Shown in pieces: positions 29,077-41,470 of a DNA stretch of 64,000 nt. The notes beneath the pieces were generated by a model, which was given only the letters and a program-made list of their open reading frames with translations, ran no database searches and had not been told where the DNA came from. Position 1 is the stretch's first letter. Every line of letters starts with the position of its first letter. Origin of the DNA: Chrysogorgia sp. JL179-B06 (lineage: Eukaryota; Cnidaria; Anthozoa; Scleralcyonacea; Chrysogorgiidae); the NCBI GenBank assembly GCA_035772405.1, contig JAYKKM010000122.1, forward strand, positions 2,555,501 to 2,619,500, in the 5' to 3' direction. Position numbers and translations under genes: made by a program.

Positions 29077-32040
29077 TTATTTAGTGGTGGAATTAACCTT
29101 AGGTATTTTAAGAATGTCTTTACCTCTCAGGTCATACGGTGAGTTCCTAGATGGAATGGGCAGGCCATTAAAAGTTTTAAAAATTGTACCGAGAATTTTG
29201 TGTGCCCGTTCCTCAACCAGTGTTGATTTACCTAACTTTTTTAGCAGATCGCTGTAAGGAGTGCTTTTCTCTTTAAAAACAAAGCGGATTGCCCTTTCAT
29301 TAACTTTTTCAAGTTTAGTCACAGAACTTTTACTGCAAAAATGCCATGACTCGGCACAATAATTGAAGTGTGGAACAATAAATGACATATAGATTGCTTT
29401 TCGTACATCATAGGGTAGCATGTTCCTCATTCGCTTCAGCACGGCAATCTGTTGGGTATGCACTTTCCTACATACTTTAGCAGCGTGCTTATCGAATTTT
29501 AATTTGTTATCCACAATAACGCCGAGCAGCTGAATCTTCAGCAATTGGAATAACAGTATTTTCGCATCGAAATTCTAGATTTTGTTCTGTTAATTACCCA
29601 TAACCATAGCTTGATACTTTGAGTGGTTTCGTTTCATTCCATTTTCAGTGTACCATTTGTCGACGTGACTAAGATCAGAATTGATTATTTCTGCGACTTT
29701 GTTAGGGTCCTTATTTGCATAAAAAATTGTGTATCATCTGCATAAGCAGAAAGTGTACTTTCCTTAATAACATATGTTATTAACATATATATGTTATATA
29801 GGCGAGATATATAATAACATATGTTATATAGGCGAGATCATTCATAAAAATATTAAATAATAAAGGCCCAAGTATGGAACCCTGTGGAACCCCTACTTCG
29901 AGTTTGTTACCGAGTTTTACCCTTTGTCATCGATTTGAGAGGTAATCGTTGAGGAGGTTAGCTGTGTTATCATCAGCCCCATACAGTTTTAGTTTCGATA
30001 TTAGCAGATCGTGTCAAACGCTTTTGAGAGATACATAGACACAAGACCAACAACTTTATGATTATAAAGCTCATTTTTCCAATTCTCTGTTAAACTTAAA
30101 AGGGCAGTATCACAGCCATGATGTTTCCTGTACGCAAAAAAGAATTTGTGATATATACTCTCAAAATGAGGGCTCATTCTGTTGTTGATTAGTCGGTCTC
30201 AAATACTTTTGAAAGAGATGGCAGAATGGTTAGTGGTCTGTAGTTGGATCTCTCCAAGATATTATCTTTCTTTCAAGATATTATCTTTATTAGATTGAAC
30301 ACAACTCAACACATCTTTAACTTCCCTTGGATTTGTTTTTCTTAATGTTAGGGTAGGAACTTCCGGAAACTTGTTCGCTATATGACTAAGGTTGGGTACT
30401 TGATTAAGCTGGCTAGTCTCAACATTAGCGACGTTCAAGAATTCGTTCAGTTTCTCTGCTACTTCTTGCTGGTCATTAATGATCCTGTCATTATCCTTGA
30501 GGACAATACGACCATTACTATTGCACTTTCGGGAGTGTATAAATGTATGGCCTTATTGCACTCCAAAACTTCTTTTGATTGCCGTGTTTGTCTTCACAAA
30601 TGTTTCTAAAGTGTTCTTGTACCGCTTTTCTTCTCATACTAACTACCTTATTCCTCATTTTTCTATAGTTTTCCCAATCTGCATGGTCTCTTGTTCTATG
30701 GAATTTTTTCTTCAGGTGATCACGCTCTCTCATAGTATACTTCGAATGACAGGTGTTATAAACTTAGCTCCAATATTTTGGCGCCTATTGACCTTTCTGA
30801 TAGGGGCGTGGTCACTGCTCATGCATCCAGCACTTGATTGAAACGTTTCTCCCAACACCAGTAAACATCATCAGGGTCGTCAAAGATATAAGCCGTAGTA
30901 AAAGGTACTTCACTGAGATCGGTGTGAGAAAAGATGCCTGGTCGAAGTTCTTTAGAGATCTTCTAACAGTACTTACTGATTTAGCCTAGGTTTCAATAAC
31001 TTTGTATTCATTACGGTGTAAACTAGGCAGTGATCACTCAGACCTGTTTCAATGACATCAACAACTTTCATGAAAGCTGGAACATTTATAAGAATTACAT
31101 CCAACAGGTTGATTTATTCTTAGATATTCTTGTTGGTTTATTTATCACAGAATCCAAATCATATATGTCACAGATGCCAAAGAGGCATTTCCCCTGTTTG
31201 TTGTTATGTAAAGGATGTAATAAGTCACAGTTACTAATTGAGATCCCCGATGCACATTATGTTTTCACTCAGAGTAAAGGCTTCATCCAAGACTTTAGAT
31301 AGTTCACTGGTTAATGTACTGTAAGCGACTGAAGGCGGTTTATAGGCGCTAATCAGGGCAAATTGTCTTTGACCAATTCGCAAATTGAACAGTAAGGCTT
31401 TCAATGCATGCTTACATGAGACTCTTTTGTGAGTTGCCCCCACCTTTGACTCTATAGCTGTCACGCCGAAATAATTTAAAACCTTCGACATCAAATTGTG
31501 AATTAGGGAAGGTCCGGTCAATCTTTGTTTCATGAATCGAGAGTGATCTCTTCGAATTTATTTGGCAAACTATTGATATTAAAATTTCCGATAATGCATT
31601 GTTTACGGTTTTCGTTTCTCAATTAATTGTTGTATGCTTTCAATATTAACTACGCCATCAATGATTTCAGAATCGACCTAAATTGTATGTTCGCTGGAAC
31701 TGTTCATGTAGAAGGAATCAGAAAAGTTCGGGAATGCACACAGCGTGCAAGTCCAGTCCTCTTGTGGATGATTTAGGTCAATTAAAAATAGTAATGGGCA
31801 TACCTAAGCATTTGGTATGAGACCAAATGTTACACTGCGCACACATGATGGCGTCCTGATTATTTCGAACGCTTTTTTGGCATTCTCCACAAGGATACTT
31901 TGGAGTTGTCTTTTTCTTAGGTCCAGGATTGTTAGATATATCCCCACAGGCCAAGAGCTGACGTTGAATTTGAAATGAGGAAGTTCCATTTGAGGTATAT
32001 AGCATAGCGTTATACGTGCAGGAATCGCTTCGCACGATGG
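29077..32040 (-). pseudogene. CR1/L2-like LINE with 2A-like peptide and PHD-type finger
   Basis: From the 5' side on the minus strand: RQLLACGDISNNPGP (31919-31960), a PHD-like C4HC3 pattern (CGECQKSV, MCAQCNIWSHTKCLGM), endonuclease pieces (RQFALISAYKPPS, IMCIGDLN), the pre-RT region (WENYRKMRNKVVSMRR, KKFWSAIRPY), RT remains and the thumb (PHFNYCAESWHF, KVNERAIRFVF). Many frameshifts and stops. The 5' end is interrupted at 32043 by the 9.5-kb element; its 5' continuation lies beyond 41530. Confidence 0.78.
31919..31960 (-). other. 2A-like ribosome-skipping motif in the LINE ORF
   Basis: The minus strand encodes LLACGDISNNPGP, matching the 2A consensus D-x-E/S-x-NPGP. 2A-like sequences at the N-terminus of animal non-LTR retrotransposons are established knowledge. 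The usual Glu is Asn or Ser here, so activity is uncertain. Confidence 0.6.
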
Positions 32041-33015
32041 CTACACTGTAAAAACGAAATGGTTATTTCAAGCAAAAAAAAATGGTTGAAATGTGGATCT
32101 GAGACAAACAGTTGTAAATGGTTATAACAACCAATTAATAAATGGTCGCCATTAACCACATTTAAATGGTTACATTTACCATTTTATAATGGTTGAAACT
32201 ACCATTGTGAATTGTTGTAACGACCAATTTCCAATAGTAGATTTAACCATTATATTTTAGTAGAAATGATCAATTATAATGGGTGTATATGACCAATTAG
32301 ATTTGGTCATTCGAAGTTGTAACCAATTAACAACAGTAGTTTTAACCTATTTAGAATAGTACCCAGGGTGGATCTGAGGTAATCAATTCTAAATGGTTGA
32401 AGTGTGTTATTTTAACAATTTTTTATTGGTTGTAGTATTAACCATTACACAAATGGTTAACATTTAAAACACAAATCTTATCCATCTTATGAAATATAAC
32501 AAAAAAAAAACACAAATTTGATGGAAAAAATTTAATCTAAATGCTTCCTGTTTTACAAATGTTTACAAAATTCTTAACAGCAAAAAGTGCTATATAAAGG
32601 GCTTATTACATGGATAGTCTCAGCCTGGCCGGGCTAAAATCTCAGCCCGGTAAGCTGGACTGAAATTTGATCCCGGCTCACAGACAAATTGCTTAGTAGC
32701 TAAACAGAGAATGGCTTAAAATTGGACCATTGCCCTCATTGGCCAAACAAAGTTAATGAATATTTAAAATGGTTCCAGTCAAAATCAGTCGTGGAGCTTT
32801 TGTCTCATGGATTGATGTCTGTACATCAACTTCATCCTGTAATTATACATGAAATAATGTTATATTATTTTATTTTATACTATAATATTAGGTCATTATA
32901 CTACAATTATAAAATAAACTAAGAAATGGCAGTTACTGTATTTACAATGTTCCATTCAGGAACATATTGTGCCTCTAAATGGAAATTGAAAAGTGCAAAT
33001 GAATTGCAAACTTAC

Positions 33016-33116
33016 AAGAATAATTTTCCAAAACATCTCCCCAGCAATAAAGTCAGTTGACTTCTTCTCACCAAGCAGGTGTGGTAGGGCAGCCATAATA
33101 CAGCGATTGTCCACTT
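33016..33116 (-). CDS. Candidate internal exon inside the CACTG element
   Basis: A pyrimidine-rich acceptor (TTTATTCTTCAG) precedes and GTAAGT follows a 101-nt open segment reading VDNRCIMAALPHLLGEKK then STDFIAGEMFWKIIL. It enters with two bases and leaves in phase 0. I do not recognise the family. It could be an exon of the element's transposase or of cargo, or chance. Confidence 0.3.
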
Positions 33117-33544
33117 CTGAAGAATAAAATTGGATTTTTTGCATGTCAATTTTATAATTAAATTATTATTAAGCTAAACATTGCTATTATGGTGATATCA
33201 GTGCAAAGTACATACAGAAACTGAATGTGCAAATTAAACAATGGCACTGGAAACAGATGATGTTAATGATTTTAAGAACACACGATGCTTTATGTGTATG
33301 AAGTGTTAGTGACAACTGACAACCTAGCCATTAGGGATGTGCCAGGGCAAAATCTAGATGTTTGACACTATCTGGTAAAATGTTGTGGTCCAACACTGGG
33401 AATAACTTACAGTGTGCTAAAAGTAAATCATAAGATATAGCTATGGTAAAGACAAAAGACTGATAATAAAGACTAAAGAGATGGTACAGAATAGAGATAA
33501 AACTCCATTACTCATGATTTGTAATGGTCTACTAGTTAGTTTCT

Positions 33545-33815
33545 ATGTAATCGCAGTGCAAAAACTTGTTATCACAGTGCAAAAATCTGTTATTACAGTG
33601 CAAAAACTTGTTATCACAGTGCAACAACTTGTTATCACAGTGCAAAAACTTGTTATCACAGTGCAAAAACTTGTTATCACAGTGCAAAAACTTGTTATCA
33701 CAGTGCAAAAATCTGTTATTACATGCAAAAACTTGTTATCACAGTGCAAAAACTTGTTATCACAGTGCAAAAACTTGTTATCACAGTGAAAAAATATGTT
33801 ATCACAGTGCAAAAA
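33545..33815. repeat. 20-21-bp minisatellite, about 13 copies
   Basis: The unit AACTTGTTATCACAGTGCAA repeats with variants (AATCTGTTATTACAGTGCAA). Frames across it are artefacts. Confidence 0.9.
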
Positions 33816-33829
33816 CATCATCATTGAGA

Positions 33830-34700
33830 TAGAGAAAGTTCTATGTGTACCATACTGAACTTGTCAAGTGAAAACTTGTCATTTTGTGCTGTACAGACAA
33901 GCAAGTTTAAATTTAAGTTTGAATTAATATTGTCTCAAACATTTTCCTGTAGTATGTTATTAATAAGTAATAGTATGATTTTTCGTGCAATTTGAAAAAA
34001 AAAAACACTCGTGAGTTTTTCAAAGACCCCAAATAGCACTTGTCCTTCTGACTCGTGCTACTTTGAGATATTTGAAAAACTAACTTGTGCATATTTGTTT
34101 CCAAATTGCACTAAAAATCATACTATTACTGTACCTATACAAAACCAGTAGAGTGCTACATATTAAAATAATAATGCATTATGATAATGGTCAACAGAAA
34201 GTAATCATGTGAGAGTGATAAACAAGAAATTTCACCCACTCAACTCTTTCGTCTTATTAGATAATTTATGATGGCTGTAAAAAAGAGCATGGGAAACCTC
34301 TTTGTTTATTATTCTCATATTCCTTTCTGTTAGCTGTTACAGTAAGGTGCATCAAATTTTGGTGTGACAAACATTATACTGGTTTTGGTAGTATCACTTA
34401 CCCCATTCCCTTTCTTTTCTTGAAGAGGGGTAGAGACACTCTTACCCCATTACAGTCAAATGTCTTAAAATAAATTCAAATAAAGAACTTATCAATGAAA
34501 TTGCTGGTTAAATAGTAAAAAATTGCTAAAAAAAGGCCCATACCACTAAACAAGAGATTAGCGATTAATTTAAGTGACAAAATTCCCCTTAACCTCAAAA
34601 CAACTTAGACCCTAACCCCCTGCCTAATGAGTTTTCTAACCCTAACCCCAGTTAATATGACTGCTGACCAACAAGAGACCACTGGTGGGCACTACACAGC
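33830..34700. other. No gene seen
   Basis: AT-rich interior of the CACTG element. A local inverted repeat lies at about 33975-34125 (AGTATGATTTTTCGTGCAAT ... ATTGCACTAAAAATCATACT). Nothing else is recognised. Confidence 0.45.
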
Positions 34701-34704
34701 TAAA

Positions 34705-34885
34705 AATCGCACAAGTTGTTGCAATGTTGTTGGCTGAACAATACTGTAACAAGGCGGCTATCATGCGTGAACAACATTGTTGAACGAACAATGTTGCTCA
34801 TCATTGTTCCAACAACATTGTTCACAGGGTGCAGCACAACATTGTTCACGCCTGTTGACAACTTGCAACAGCTTGTGGATTTTTC
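34705..34885. mobile_element. Foldback with AACAATGTTGTT repeats
   Basis: Ends ACAAGTTGTTGCAA and TTGCAACAGCTTGT are roughly inverted. The inside repeats the near-palindromes AACAATGTTG and GAACAACATTGTT. Confidence 0.55.
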
Positions 34886-35019
34886 GCGTGTAGAACAACC
34901 ACTGAGACCAATTAACCGTGAGGGAACTGGGACTAGCCCTAACACAACCCTAATCCTAACCATACATTAGGGTTACCTAAACCATACGCATGTCATGTAG
35001 GGTTAGGATTCAACCCGGT

Positions 35020-35370
35020 CTCTTCCTTAAATTAACTATTATCCTTAATTTACAAATCGCTCTGAATTAAGGATAATGGTTGTTAATCTAATGCTAGAAC
35101 CCAACCCCAACACAACAAAGATCCTAACCCTAACCTAATGGTTTTTTTTTAACTAATCCCCCGTCAAAATGTTCTCCATCCCTAGCCCCCGACGCATCCA
35201 CTCCCCTACTTGGCTAGCTAAACTTATAAACAAGTGAGAGATACTAAGCTTGTGGGATAGTAATTGACTAACACACGCATGTGCGACTTTCACGATCGCC
35301 TCTAAATTAACCATTATCCTTAATTTAGAGCGATTTGTGAATTAGGGATAATGGTTAATTTAAGGTAAGA
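35020..35370. repeat. Inverted copies of a TTAACCATTATCCTTAATTT segment
   Basis: AAATTAACTATTATCCTTAA...AGGATAATGG at 35030-35090 and AAATTAACCATTATCC...GGGATAATGG at 35300-35370 flank CCCTAACCC-type repeats. Confidence 0.55.
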
Positions 35371-35466
35371 GATCGTGTTGTAGGATTATGTTAGGGACTG
35401 AATAATAAGCATATTTATTTTCTAGTCCCAGTTCCCTCGCAGTTAATTGGACCACTGACCTATATA

Positions 35467-35538
35467 TAACCTCAATATAATATATATAACCTCAATATAA
35501 TATATATAATATTAGTCCAATTATATATAGATCAGTGC
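35467..35538. mobile_element. Tiny relative of the 44402-45560 MITE
   Basis: CACTGACCTATATATAAC and its inverse TTATATATAGATCAGTG enclose about 40 bases of ATATATAACCTCAATAT repeats. The ends match the 1.16-kb element at 44402. Confidence 0.5.
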
Positions 35539-35544
35539 CCGTGA

Positions 35545-36770
35545 CACAGTAAAGGCACTTAAATACGTTGCCACGATTATTTGACATCACAACCAATCAG
35601 CAGGCTTCTTCGCTCGAATCATATGACACTATGTCCTACCCAGTCTTTTGGTGTCGTTTAGGCGCGAAATACGAATGGAAAACGTTCAACGCTAGCTTTA
35701 ATAGCAACAACTATAAACTCAAAGTTATATCGCAACCTTTGCTTAATTAGCGGCATGTATCTCAAAACTTCTAAATGATGAATACTTACCAAGCCAGTGA
35801 CTTTGCTCCATACAGAAATGCATTTTTTCCGTAGCTTTAGTAGAATCGGGTCATTGTTGTGAGGACAATGAGGTCATTCATCTCGAGGCCAAAAAGTCTT
35901 CCCCGTCAACTTGGTTTTCTATAAGCAGTTTAAGGTCGCTCGTAAAGTGTATCTCACTATTGTCGTAAATCAAAGGATACTTTATAATAACATATATATA
36001 ATAATTGATACATTCTTGTCGAAATGGCCATATTTGACAATAATTTGAGGCCGAACGAGTTGTTTATCGATTCGAGTCACGCTAGTTAATATTGACGCTT
36101 GTTCGGAATATTTTCTGCCGTTTATTCCGTAAAACCATTCAATGAATAAAATAATCGTGAACGCGAAAGAAACGAACATTTATAGTTAAACACTTAAATG
36201 CAATGTTCTGTGCTAGTGGATTATATACTTGGACAAAACGTCACAAACGCAACGCGGTATGTGACTATTATATCTTACCTTTGAAATATGCGTCCATCAG
36301 TGCGCCCAGGTTTGACTGCTCGAGGAGTTTTAAAATGTCTTCTGATGTTGATGCTTCGTGTATCGTTAAGGCCATCTCAAACAATAATTATCGCAAATAA
36401 TTATAATAACAATAACGCAAATGATTTCTGAAGCCGCACGAGCAGCCCAGTGTTATTAAATCCACTGTTTGAACGAATATGGATGCCAACGGGGTCAAGT
36501 CACTAAAGTGGCAGATGAGGCCAACTCCTGTCATGCGGGCAGGCAAATAAACCAATCAGCGACGGCGAAAATGGCCCCCAGTGCCTGCCGCTGACCACCC
36601 AGACTGTTGTGCCATTTGGGAGAATAATAATAGTTCATTTCACTCGAAATTCAGTCGATAGTTGATAGATCCACGATAGATCTGACATTCCGATTTAGTT
36701 TAAACCGTCGAAGGCTTTCCGCTGGAGAACATCATTTACTGATTGGGAAGACGTTATACCGGATTACAGG
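35545..36770. other. No gene certain; GC-richer promoter-like stretch at 36470-36720
   Basis: The part at about 36470-36720 is richer in G+C and contains AATCAGCGACGGCGAAAATGGC; it precedes the candidate first exon at 36776. No domain is recognised. Confidence 0.3.
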
Positions 36771-36775
36771 AGCTG

Positions 36776-36827
36776 ATGAGCTATTCGTCCCGAAGTTCGC
36801 AAAGATTGGCAAGCATTTTGCTCTCAG
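36776..36827 (+). CDS. Candidate first coding exon (MSYSSRSSQRLASILLS)
   Basis: An ATG opens 17 codons that run into CTCTCAG/GTATAG, a plausible donor in phase 1. Base composition is more balanced than the flanks and a promoter-like region lies upstream. No downstream exon was found. It lies within the CACTG element, so it may be cargo or chance. Confidence 0.25.
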
Positions 36828-37549
36828 GTATAGCGTTTCCTTTGTTTCTTCCTGCCCTTTCGGGTTTTACTATAAAACTCAAGTACCCCGAGCTATTGCA
36901 AATGATTTCAGTTGTTTATTAATAATCACGCGCGAATTTGCCTAAGTTCGGCATCTTCCACAAACTTTGAAGTTCATACCTTTTAAATTTATTGGGCTAG
37001 TATTTATTGGACTATATTTACAAAATAATACAAAACACAACTGCAGCTTTTGTATTAAATTTATTCATGGTTTTCCCCAGTTGACCTTTATTTTTGAGAC
37101 TCATTTAATATGCATTGCATATCTGACTTCGCCATTTTAGCCAAATAAGCTGTACGTGTCATTAATATAGCCTTTGGTGGTGGGGATTTGATATTTATTG
37201 CATTTCATTTATGCTGACATTAGAGTAATAAGCCAGGCCTATAGATAAGTAATGCATTAATAATACATTACTATCCGATTCCAAATCTTGATTTTATCTG
37301 TCGAATGCCTGGACCAACTATACCAGTTTCAGTCAATGGGCCATTCCATTTAATATCCTATTGCTTCACAACCTTTGGATAAAAAATTATTTGTCGCCTC
37401 TAGGATAAATTTTAACCTAGTCTCCCCTAGGATATCTTCATTTACCCCTTGTATATTGTTAAAACACTAAAATATGGGCCAATTTGCTCTTGAACAAGAA
37501 CATTCTTAACACTACTTAATTTTTACTTCAATTTAATTTATATAATATA

Positions 37550-38083
37550 TATATATCCCGGCATTACCACCACTGCATATATACAGAACTCGTGACTGGG
37601 CTCTCGGCAACGGCTTCCATGGCTCGGTAGTCAGAGCACTGCACTAGTATCGCAGGGTCGCGGATTCAATTCCAGCCTGAAGGCCTTGAAGTTGCATTTT
37701 TCGCAACTGGTCCCGGTTTGGTCTTAAAATGTATGTATTCCAACACTCGAAATTTTCCTTCACCATAAATCCTTTCAACATGTAGTTTGATTGAGTGAAA
37801 TGCCAAATATTACCTATAATATACCCAGAATCTTATCCCGGCATTACCACCACTGCATATATGCAGAACTCGTGACTGGGCTCTCGGCAACGGCTTCCAT
37901 AGCTCGGTAGTCAGAGCATTGCACTAGTATCGCAGATTCAATTCCAGCCGGAAGGCCTTGAAGTTGCATTTTTCGCAACTGGTCCCGGTTGGTCTTAAAA
38001 TGTATGTATTCCAACACTCGAAATTTTCCTTCACCATAAATCCTTTCAACATGTAGTTTGATCGAGTGAAATGCCAAATATTA

Positions 38084-38090
<7 letters not shown>
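37550..38090 (+). mobile_element. Tandem dimer of the tRNA-Ala-derived SINE
   Basis: Two units about 280 bases apart share TTACCACCACTGCATATATR, a tRNA-like head (37612-37685 and 37892-37957), GAAGTTGCATTTTTCGCAAC, and the tail GATTGAGTGAAATGCC or GATCGAGTGAAATGCC. The second head has lost part of the B-box arm. An (AT)n run follows. Confidence 0.8.
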
Positions 38091-38118
<28 letters not shown>

Positions 38119-38137
38119 TGTATAATATACCGGTATA

Positions 38138-38190
38138 TATACTGATGAAGGGCTCTGATGAAATGCTCCGCTCGAAACGTCAGTATCTCG
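38138..38190 (+). other. Hammerhead-like or Penelope-like motif
   Basis: CTGATGA, a GGGC/GCTC pair that could form stem II, then CGAAACGTC, resembles the hammerhead cores reported at ends of Penelope-like retroelements. The flanking stem I does not pair well because an (AT)n tract abuts it. No RT of that class is nearby. Confidence 0.3.
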
Positions 38191-38649
38191 TCACTAAATT
38201 ATTGGCAAAATAAATATATGATAAATAAAATAAATACCTTTTGCTATATTATTTAAAACACTGTCTACGCAGCACTCTACTTTTATATATATATATATAT
38301 ATATATATAAATTATGGATAATTTTTTGGAAATTCCTTCGGATAAATTGAGATTCAAGAACCCATAGGACATCCAAATCCCTCAATAGGGGGGTGAGGCT
38401 TTCCATGTCAGAATCACTGGAAAATGTTTCAAGTGTTTACTAGACATATTGATGAGCTTTGATATTGAGTGAAACAGGCAGATATATTGCTGTTGCTATT
38501 TTTACTGCATTGGTATTTCTACTGTGATGACTTGACCCGGCTAGTCTTTCAAATATTTTGGTAACAAGAGCATAATTTTGATGAACTCCCCCTGGAATAG
38601 TAATTTTTTTTTGACTAATGTAAAAAATTCCTGGATCCGCCCCTGTTTA

Positions 38650-38945
38650 CTACTGAGAAGAATTAATGAACAATCGCACACATGTTTGCCAAAATATTCA
38701 TAATACCACAAGTGCGAAGCATATGCGAATTCATAGTTTACGAAATTTTACTACGAAGCGGAAAAACTGATGTTTGTAAATATTAAAATCCAACATCCCG
38801 GATGTAATTTTTTACTAGCCAAGGGTATTTACAAAAAATACCACAATAAAAAAATTTAAATACCCCTAGTAAAAAAATTTAAGTTTAATATTGATGACAT
38901 TAGCCAATCAGGAATGAGTAAAATTGATTGAAATGGTATTTGCTG
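38650..38945. repeat. Repeat copy 1 (related to 40600-40910)
   Basis: GAAGAATTAATGAACAATCG, ATGCGAATTCATAGTTTACR, TTGTAAATATTAAAATCCAA and ACCAATCAGGAATGAGTAAA-like segments recur at 40600-40910. Confidence 0.7.
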
Positions 38946-38999
38946 CCTATGGCAGCATACCAGTCTTGACTTGGGTTGCTGTATCCTTGTGCCCAGATC

Positions 39000-39420
39000 T
39001 CTTTGTGGACCTATGTACAGTATAGTCAATGAAATCTCGATTTGTGTAAATTGCCCTCTGTTGAGATGTTCAGTTTTATGACGTTTTGTGACGTAGAAGT
39101 TTTATCATGTGTATTAAATTTCCTGCCTTTCGCCGTTCAGAACTTGTCAACGCTGTGAAGTTTGAACGATCTGTTCTGCCTTCAGTGAGGAAGTATAAGA
39201 CGACTAAGATTATGTGTACTGTACTTAATTTTTCTTGTTGAATGCTCACCAAACAGAAAATATGGCTCAGTGACTGCGAGGTATCTGTGATTTCTTGCCA
39301 TCACAGCATCACTTGTCATGGGCTAAATATATCATGATATCAAATTGTTTTGTTTGTGAATACAGTTTTCCTTCTATTTTAGGTGTATACTTAATGCAAT
39401 GTCTGGTAGCAACAAAATAA
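39000..39420 (+). repeat. Block repeated in opposite orientation at 51690-52085
   Basis: Shared segments include CGCTGTGAAGTTTGAACGAT, ATGGCTCAGTGACTGCGAGG and TTTGTTTGTGAATACAGTTT. The copies differ by many substitutions and small indels. In the minus copy a donor-like AAG/GTAAGA follows an open frame. No family is recognised; the 3' part (39420-40600) shows no gene. Confidence 0.6.
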
Positions 39421-40599
39421 TAATGAACAGTTTGTCAGTTTGTCTCAATATAAATGCAGTATCACTTCCTTCAACAAGGAAACTAAAAGAGACATGTTTT
39501 TTCTTTACTGTGAATTAAAGCATGTGAATACACCATCTCCTCAATCTCTGGCACTACGTCTATTTATGCTATGATCACATACAACTACAAACATCTAACT
39601 TGGATTTGAGAAAATAATTATCTACAGTGGTTTCTACAATTGATTTGTGCACAAAGCTGTAAAACTACATATGTAATAAACTGTACATCATGGAATTATT
39701 TACCTCAACTTTGTGAAAACTCAGTGGACAATGGAAATTATTTGTTTGCAAGTTCTTTGGGAAAATAAAATACAGTAGTTGCAGTGGTGTATTCCCAAAC
39801 GACAACTACATTATATGTGGAGTCGTGCACATGTGCAATGAACTAATACATCACAGAGAGTATTGTATTCTCAACAAGAACTCCAATAAAAGTTAGACAA
39901 TATAAACAATGGATCAACAATACCAGAAACATCTGTTACATACCATTTCTGGTTTTTATTTTGTCAGTGCTTTGCTTTGCCATCACATATCAGACACTTG
40001 CAATTCCACTGACAGTTTTACCACAGTACTAAAGAAGCATGATTTATAGTGGCAGTGATTTATCGGAAATTTGTTTACCAAACATCAAACATAGTCATAA
40101 TTTATGAATACTGTGTATGCAGTCAAATTCAAAAGCCTTGCCAATTATATTCAGATAAGTGATAGTTATTTGTAATTTAAGTCTGCTGTATTTAAATATA
40201 ATAAAATAATTGAAAACAATGTGTATAGTTATCCATGGTACAGAGTATAGAGTAGGAGCTGTGGTATCTACTGGAATATCAGATGACCAGATTCCTGAAT
40301 TTTCATTGATTAAAAACATTGTTGTCAATGTGCAGAATAATGTTATTTTTTATCTGACAAAATTTACTACAATTGAATTTGTTCCACATTTTCATGCTTT
40401 TAAAGTTTGCAGCGAAGCGATTAGTGATAATTTCTTTTCCTCACAAAAATAATTTCTGACATATATGCCAGCACATGTAATTCATCCTTTTGGTACTGAA
40501 CACAGAAATGGTGCTTACTATATTGCACCAAGATTCAGTATATGTATTATATAATGTATATAATTTATATGATGTATTAGTATAGGAAATAACACAGTT

Positions 40600-40910
40600 T
40601 GAGAAGAATTAATGAAAAATCACATGTGTGTTAGGTGAAATATTCATAATACCACATGTGGTTAGTATTTCGCCAAACACAAGTGTGATTTTTCATTAAT
40701 TCTTTGAGAACAAATGTTATTTCCTTTTAATACTTTTTCAATCAATTTTATGCGAATTCATAGTTTACCAAATTTTACAAAGAAGTGGGAAAACTGATGT
40801 TTGTAAATATTAAAATCCAACATCCCGGATGTTATTTTAAAAAACTATTTTAATATTGAGGTCATTAACCAATCAGGAATGAGTAAAATTGATTGAAACG
40901 GTGTTATAAT
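40600..40910. repeat. Repeat copy 2 (related to 38650-38945), with an extra palindrome
   Basis: It contains the same segments as copy 1 plus a palindrome (GAATTAATGAAAAATCACA ... TGTGATTTTTCATTAATTC) at 40606-40702. Confidence 0.7.
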
Positions 40911-40974
40911 GTATATAACTTAAAATAATATTAAATTTGTTTAAAATTGACCATTGTTTTTTGTTGATAGTAAC

Positions 40975-41470
40975 ATTGTGTATTGGTTAATCTTAACCAA
41001 TTTAAACCGGGTTATTTAACCAATTCCACTTGGTTATACTAACCACCTATTATTATTGGTTACATTAATCACTGTTTTTTGGTTGAAACCACCATTTTAC
41101 ATTGGTTAATATATAGCCAATTTTGAGTGTTATTTCTACCAATTGGTTAATATTTTAACCAATTTAAACCGAGTTATTTAACCAATTCCATTTGGTTATA
41201 CTAACCACCTATTATTATTGGTTACATTAATCACTGTTTTTTGGTTGAAACCACCATTTTACATTGGTTAATATATAACCAATTTTGAGTGTGTTATTTC
41301 TACCAATTGGTTAATATTTTAACCAATTTAAACCGGGGTTATTTAACCAATTCCATTTGGTTATACTAACCACCTATTATTATTGGTTACATTAATCATT
41401 GTTTTTTGGTTGAATCCACCATTTTACATTGGTTAATATATAACCAATTTTGAGTGTGTTATTTCAACCA
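40975..41470. repeat. Tandem repeat, period about 180 bp, nearly 3 copies
   Basis: The unit carries AATTTAAACCGGGTTATTTA, ACTAACCACCTATTATTATT and TTTTACATTGGTTAATATAT. It lies just inside the right end of the CACTG element and is rich in AACCAATT and TTGGTT, as is the left end. Confidence 0.85.

Noticed and set aside
33545..33815. CRISPR-like array
   Set aside because: Units are contiguous without unique spacers, no cas genes exist and the genome is animal.
33481..33832. ORFs with repeated VITVQKL, CYHSAKT or FCTVITS units resembling solenoid proteins
   Set aside because: All three are frames of a 20-21-bp minisatellite.
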